A DNA stretch of 6,227 nucleotides from an uncultured Collinsella sp. (GTDB taxonomy: Bacteria > Actinomycetota > Coriobacteriia > Coriobacteriales > Coriobacteriaceae): positions 1-6,227 of the forward strand of contig URWZ01000102.1 in NCBI GenBank assembly GCA_900551625.1, in the 5' to 3' direction. The translations under genes and the position numbers were made by a program. Below, one piece after another: positions 5,890-6,227 of the stretch. A model generated the notes under the pieces. The model saw nothing but the letters and a program-made list of their open reading frames with translations. It was not told the origin of the DNA and did not search any database. Position 1 is the first letter of the stretch. The number at the start of each line of letters is the position of its first letter.

Positions 5890-5975
5890 CCGCCCCCGCG
5901 CAATGCGAAGACGGCCACTTCTCACGCCATAAACGTGTTTTGGAGTTGGCCAACCCGCTGCAACGGGTGCCATCT
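5883..5975 (-). ncRNA. Candidate antisense RNA to the 3' end of the peptide mRNA
   Basis: A near-consensus minus-strand promoter (5982-6010) would start an RNA near 5975 running toward the peptide gene. The RNA would fold into three consecutive hairpins. The first pairs TGGC-ACCCG (5972-5964) with CGGGT and GCCA (5957-5947) with a 2-nt bulge. The second is CACG/CGTG (5937-5934 with 5926-5923). The third has an 11-bp stem, GCCGTCTTCGC (5915-5905) with GCGGGGGCGGC (5899-5889), around a 5-nt loop. The third hairpin uses three U-G pairs that become C-A mismatches on the plus strand, so it is stable only in this RNA. It ends at the stop codon and is followed by TATTTC, a poor U-tract. The length would be about 93 nt. 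RatA and SR4 antitoxins overlap their toxin mRNA the same way. Confidence 0.45.
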
Positions 5976-5981
5976 GCTTCA

Positions 5982-6010
5982 ATTTTATGCGAATCCCGAT
6001 CCCATTTCAA
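5982..6010 (-). promoter_or_regulatory. Strong minus-strand promoter for the candidate antisense RNA
   Basis: TTGAAA (6010-6005, 5/6) and TAAAAT (5987-5982, 5/6) are separated by exactly 17 nt. It points toward the 3' end of the peptide gene, and no protein-coding gene with a ribosome site follows on this strand before sdpR, about 340 nt away. It is as good as the sdpRI promoter. Confidence 0.65.
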
Positions 6011-6041
6011 CAAGCCCCAAGGGCTCAAATGGAATCGCGAT
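5993..6041. repeat. Long imperfect inverted repeat
   Basis: ATC, CGAT, CCATTT and AGCCC (5993-6017) pair in order with GGGCT, AAATGG, ATCG and GAT (6021-6041) around a CAA loop. The total is 18 base pairs with two single mismatches and one 5x1 internal loop. The repeat includes the -35 of the antisense promoter and lies just upstream of the TATAAT at 6048. It may be an operator, a 3'-end structure of the peptide mRNA, or both. Confidence 0.55.
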
Positions 6042-6047
6042 AATACC

Positions 6048-6053
6048 TATAAT
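6048..6053 (+). promoter_or_regulatory. -10 box of the right-end gene
   Basis: A perfect TATAAT lies 44 nt before the start codon at 6098. The -35 position (about 6025-6030, TCAAAT) is poor, so the promoter may be weak or need an activator. Confidence 0.45.
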
Positions 6054-6097
6054 GGCAATAGCTAAAACACGATTCGCTTCCCCATCGGAGGATGTCT

Positions 6098-6179
6098 ATG
6101 ACCGAAACCGCTGCCGCTCTCGTCGAGACACGCGACACCAAGCTCGAGATCATTATGGGCCGCGAGGCACTCGATAAGC
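6098..6179 (+). CDS. N-terminal fragment, possibly ThiF/TcdA-like E1 enzyme (truncated by contig end)
   Basis: ATG 6098 follows GGAGGA (6087-6092) at 5-nt spacing, and the frame is open for 27 codons until the adapter begins at 6180. The peptide starts MTETAAALVETRDTKLEIIM and continues with GREALDK. The 'R-t-L-i-G-eaL-kL' style of opening resembles tRNA threonylcarbamoyladenosine dehydratase (TcdA) and related ThiF/MoeB E1-like proteins, in which a GxGGxGS nucleotide-binding loop follows soon after. That loop would lie beyond the contig end, so the match cannot be tested here. Treat it as a real but unidentified gene with a tentative family. The ribosome site and codon use support it being coding. 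Confidence 0.6.
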
Positions 6180-6227
6180 CTGTCTCTTATACACATCTCC
6201 GAGCCCACGAGACGCTACGCTATCTCG
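6180..6227 (-). other. Illumina Nextera adapter with i7 index (contig-end contamination)
   Basis: CTGTCTCTTATACACATCT (6180-6198) and CCGAGCCCACGAGAC (6199-6213) are the reverse complement of the same adapter seen at 1-38. GCTACGCT (6214-6221) matches a standard Nextera i7 index, and ATCTCG (6222-6227) begins the P7 sequence. The last genomic base is about 6179. Confidence 0.98.

Noticed and set aside
5801..6028. 75-residue minus-strand ORF over the peptide gene
   Set aside because: It starts with TTG without a ribosome site inside the inverted repeat, and its composition is not protein-like; the strand is better explained as a non-coding RNA.
5935..6177. 80-residue plus-strand ORF overlapping the right-end gene
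   Set aside because: It is in a different frame from the ATG at 6098, which has a good ribosome site, and has no ribosome site of its own.
39..6179. CRISPR arrays, tRNA, rRNA, insertion sequences or attachment sites
   Set aside because: No regularly spaced repeats, tRNA-like cloverleaf, rRNA segment or transposase/integrase coding was seen in the genomic insert.
1..6227. Composite Tn5-like transposon with terminal inverted repeats
   Set aside because: The repeats match the commercial Nextera adapter base for base, including index and P7 start, and there is no transposase in between.

Overview
The window is one bacterial contig whose two ends are not genomic. Positions 1-38 and 6180-6227 are Illumina Nextera (Tn5 tagmentation) adapter with i7 index sequence, so the real insert is about 39-6179. 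The insert is GC-rich, with GC-biased codons, strong AGGAGG-type ribosome binding sites and actinobacterial-looking proteins. Together these suggest a gut Coriobacteriia member, most likely Collinsella or a close relative. That placement is inference from style and gene content; no marker gene is present to prove it.

Left part (39-2735): a 30-codon N-terminal fragment of a leftward gene, best read as glutamine-dependent NAD+ synthetase (nadE), is cut by the contig end. Divergent from it are two rightward genes of unknown function. The first (333-1277) is a membrane protein with a long Ser/Thr-rich tail, followed by a hairpin with a GCAA loop. The second (1416-2735) is a 439-residue protein with a small N-terminal domain resembling the OST-HTH/LOTUS fold, a basic patch, a long acidic Pro/Ala-rich linker and a conserved-looking C-terminal domain. 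A perfect 15-bp bidirectional terminator (2739-2773) separates it from the convergent ettA.

Middle (2797-5636): three leftward genes. ettA encodes the ABC-F translational throttle protein. Upstream of it lie sdpI (six-helix immunity-like membrane protein) and sdpR (ArsR-family repressor), which overlap by 8 nt. The sdpR promoter is near consensus (5/6 at both boxes, 17-bp spacer), and an inverted repeat suited to SdpR autorepression sits across its -35 box. No sdpC-like toxin gene is present.

Right part (5637-6179): divergent from sdpRI is a 28-codon gene (5803-5889) for a hydrophobic peptide. Its Shine-Dalgarno is buried in a predicted hairpin, and a near-consensus promoter downstream fires back toward its 3' end. 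The resulting RNA would fold into three consecutive hairpins and end at the stop codon. This is the layout of a type I toxin-antitoxin locus of the txpA/ratA or bsrG/SR4 kind. TCTA-type half-sites spread from the sdpR promoter to the -35 of the peptide gene, so SdpR might control both sides. This is the most interesting part of the window and remains a hypothesis. The last 27 codons belong to a second truncated gene, tentatively a ThiF/TcdA-like E1 enzyme.
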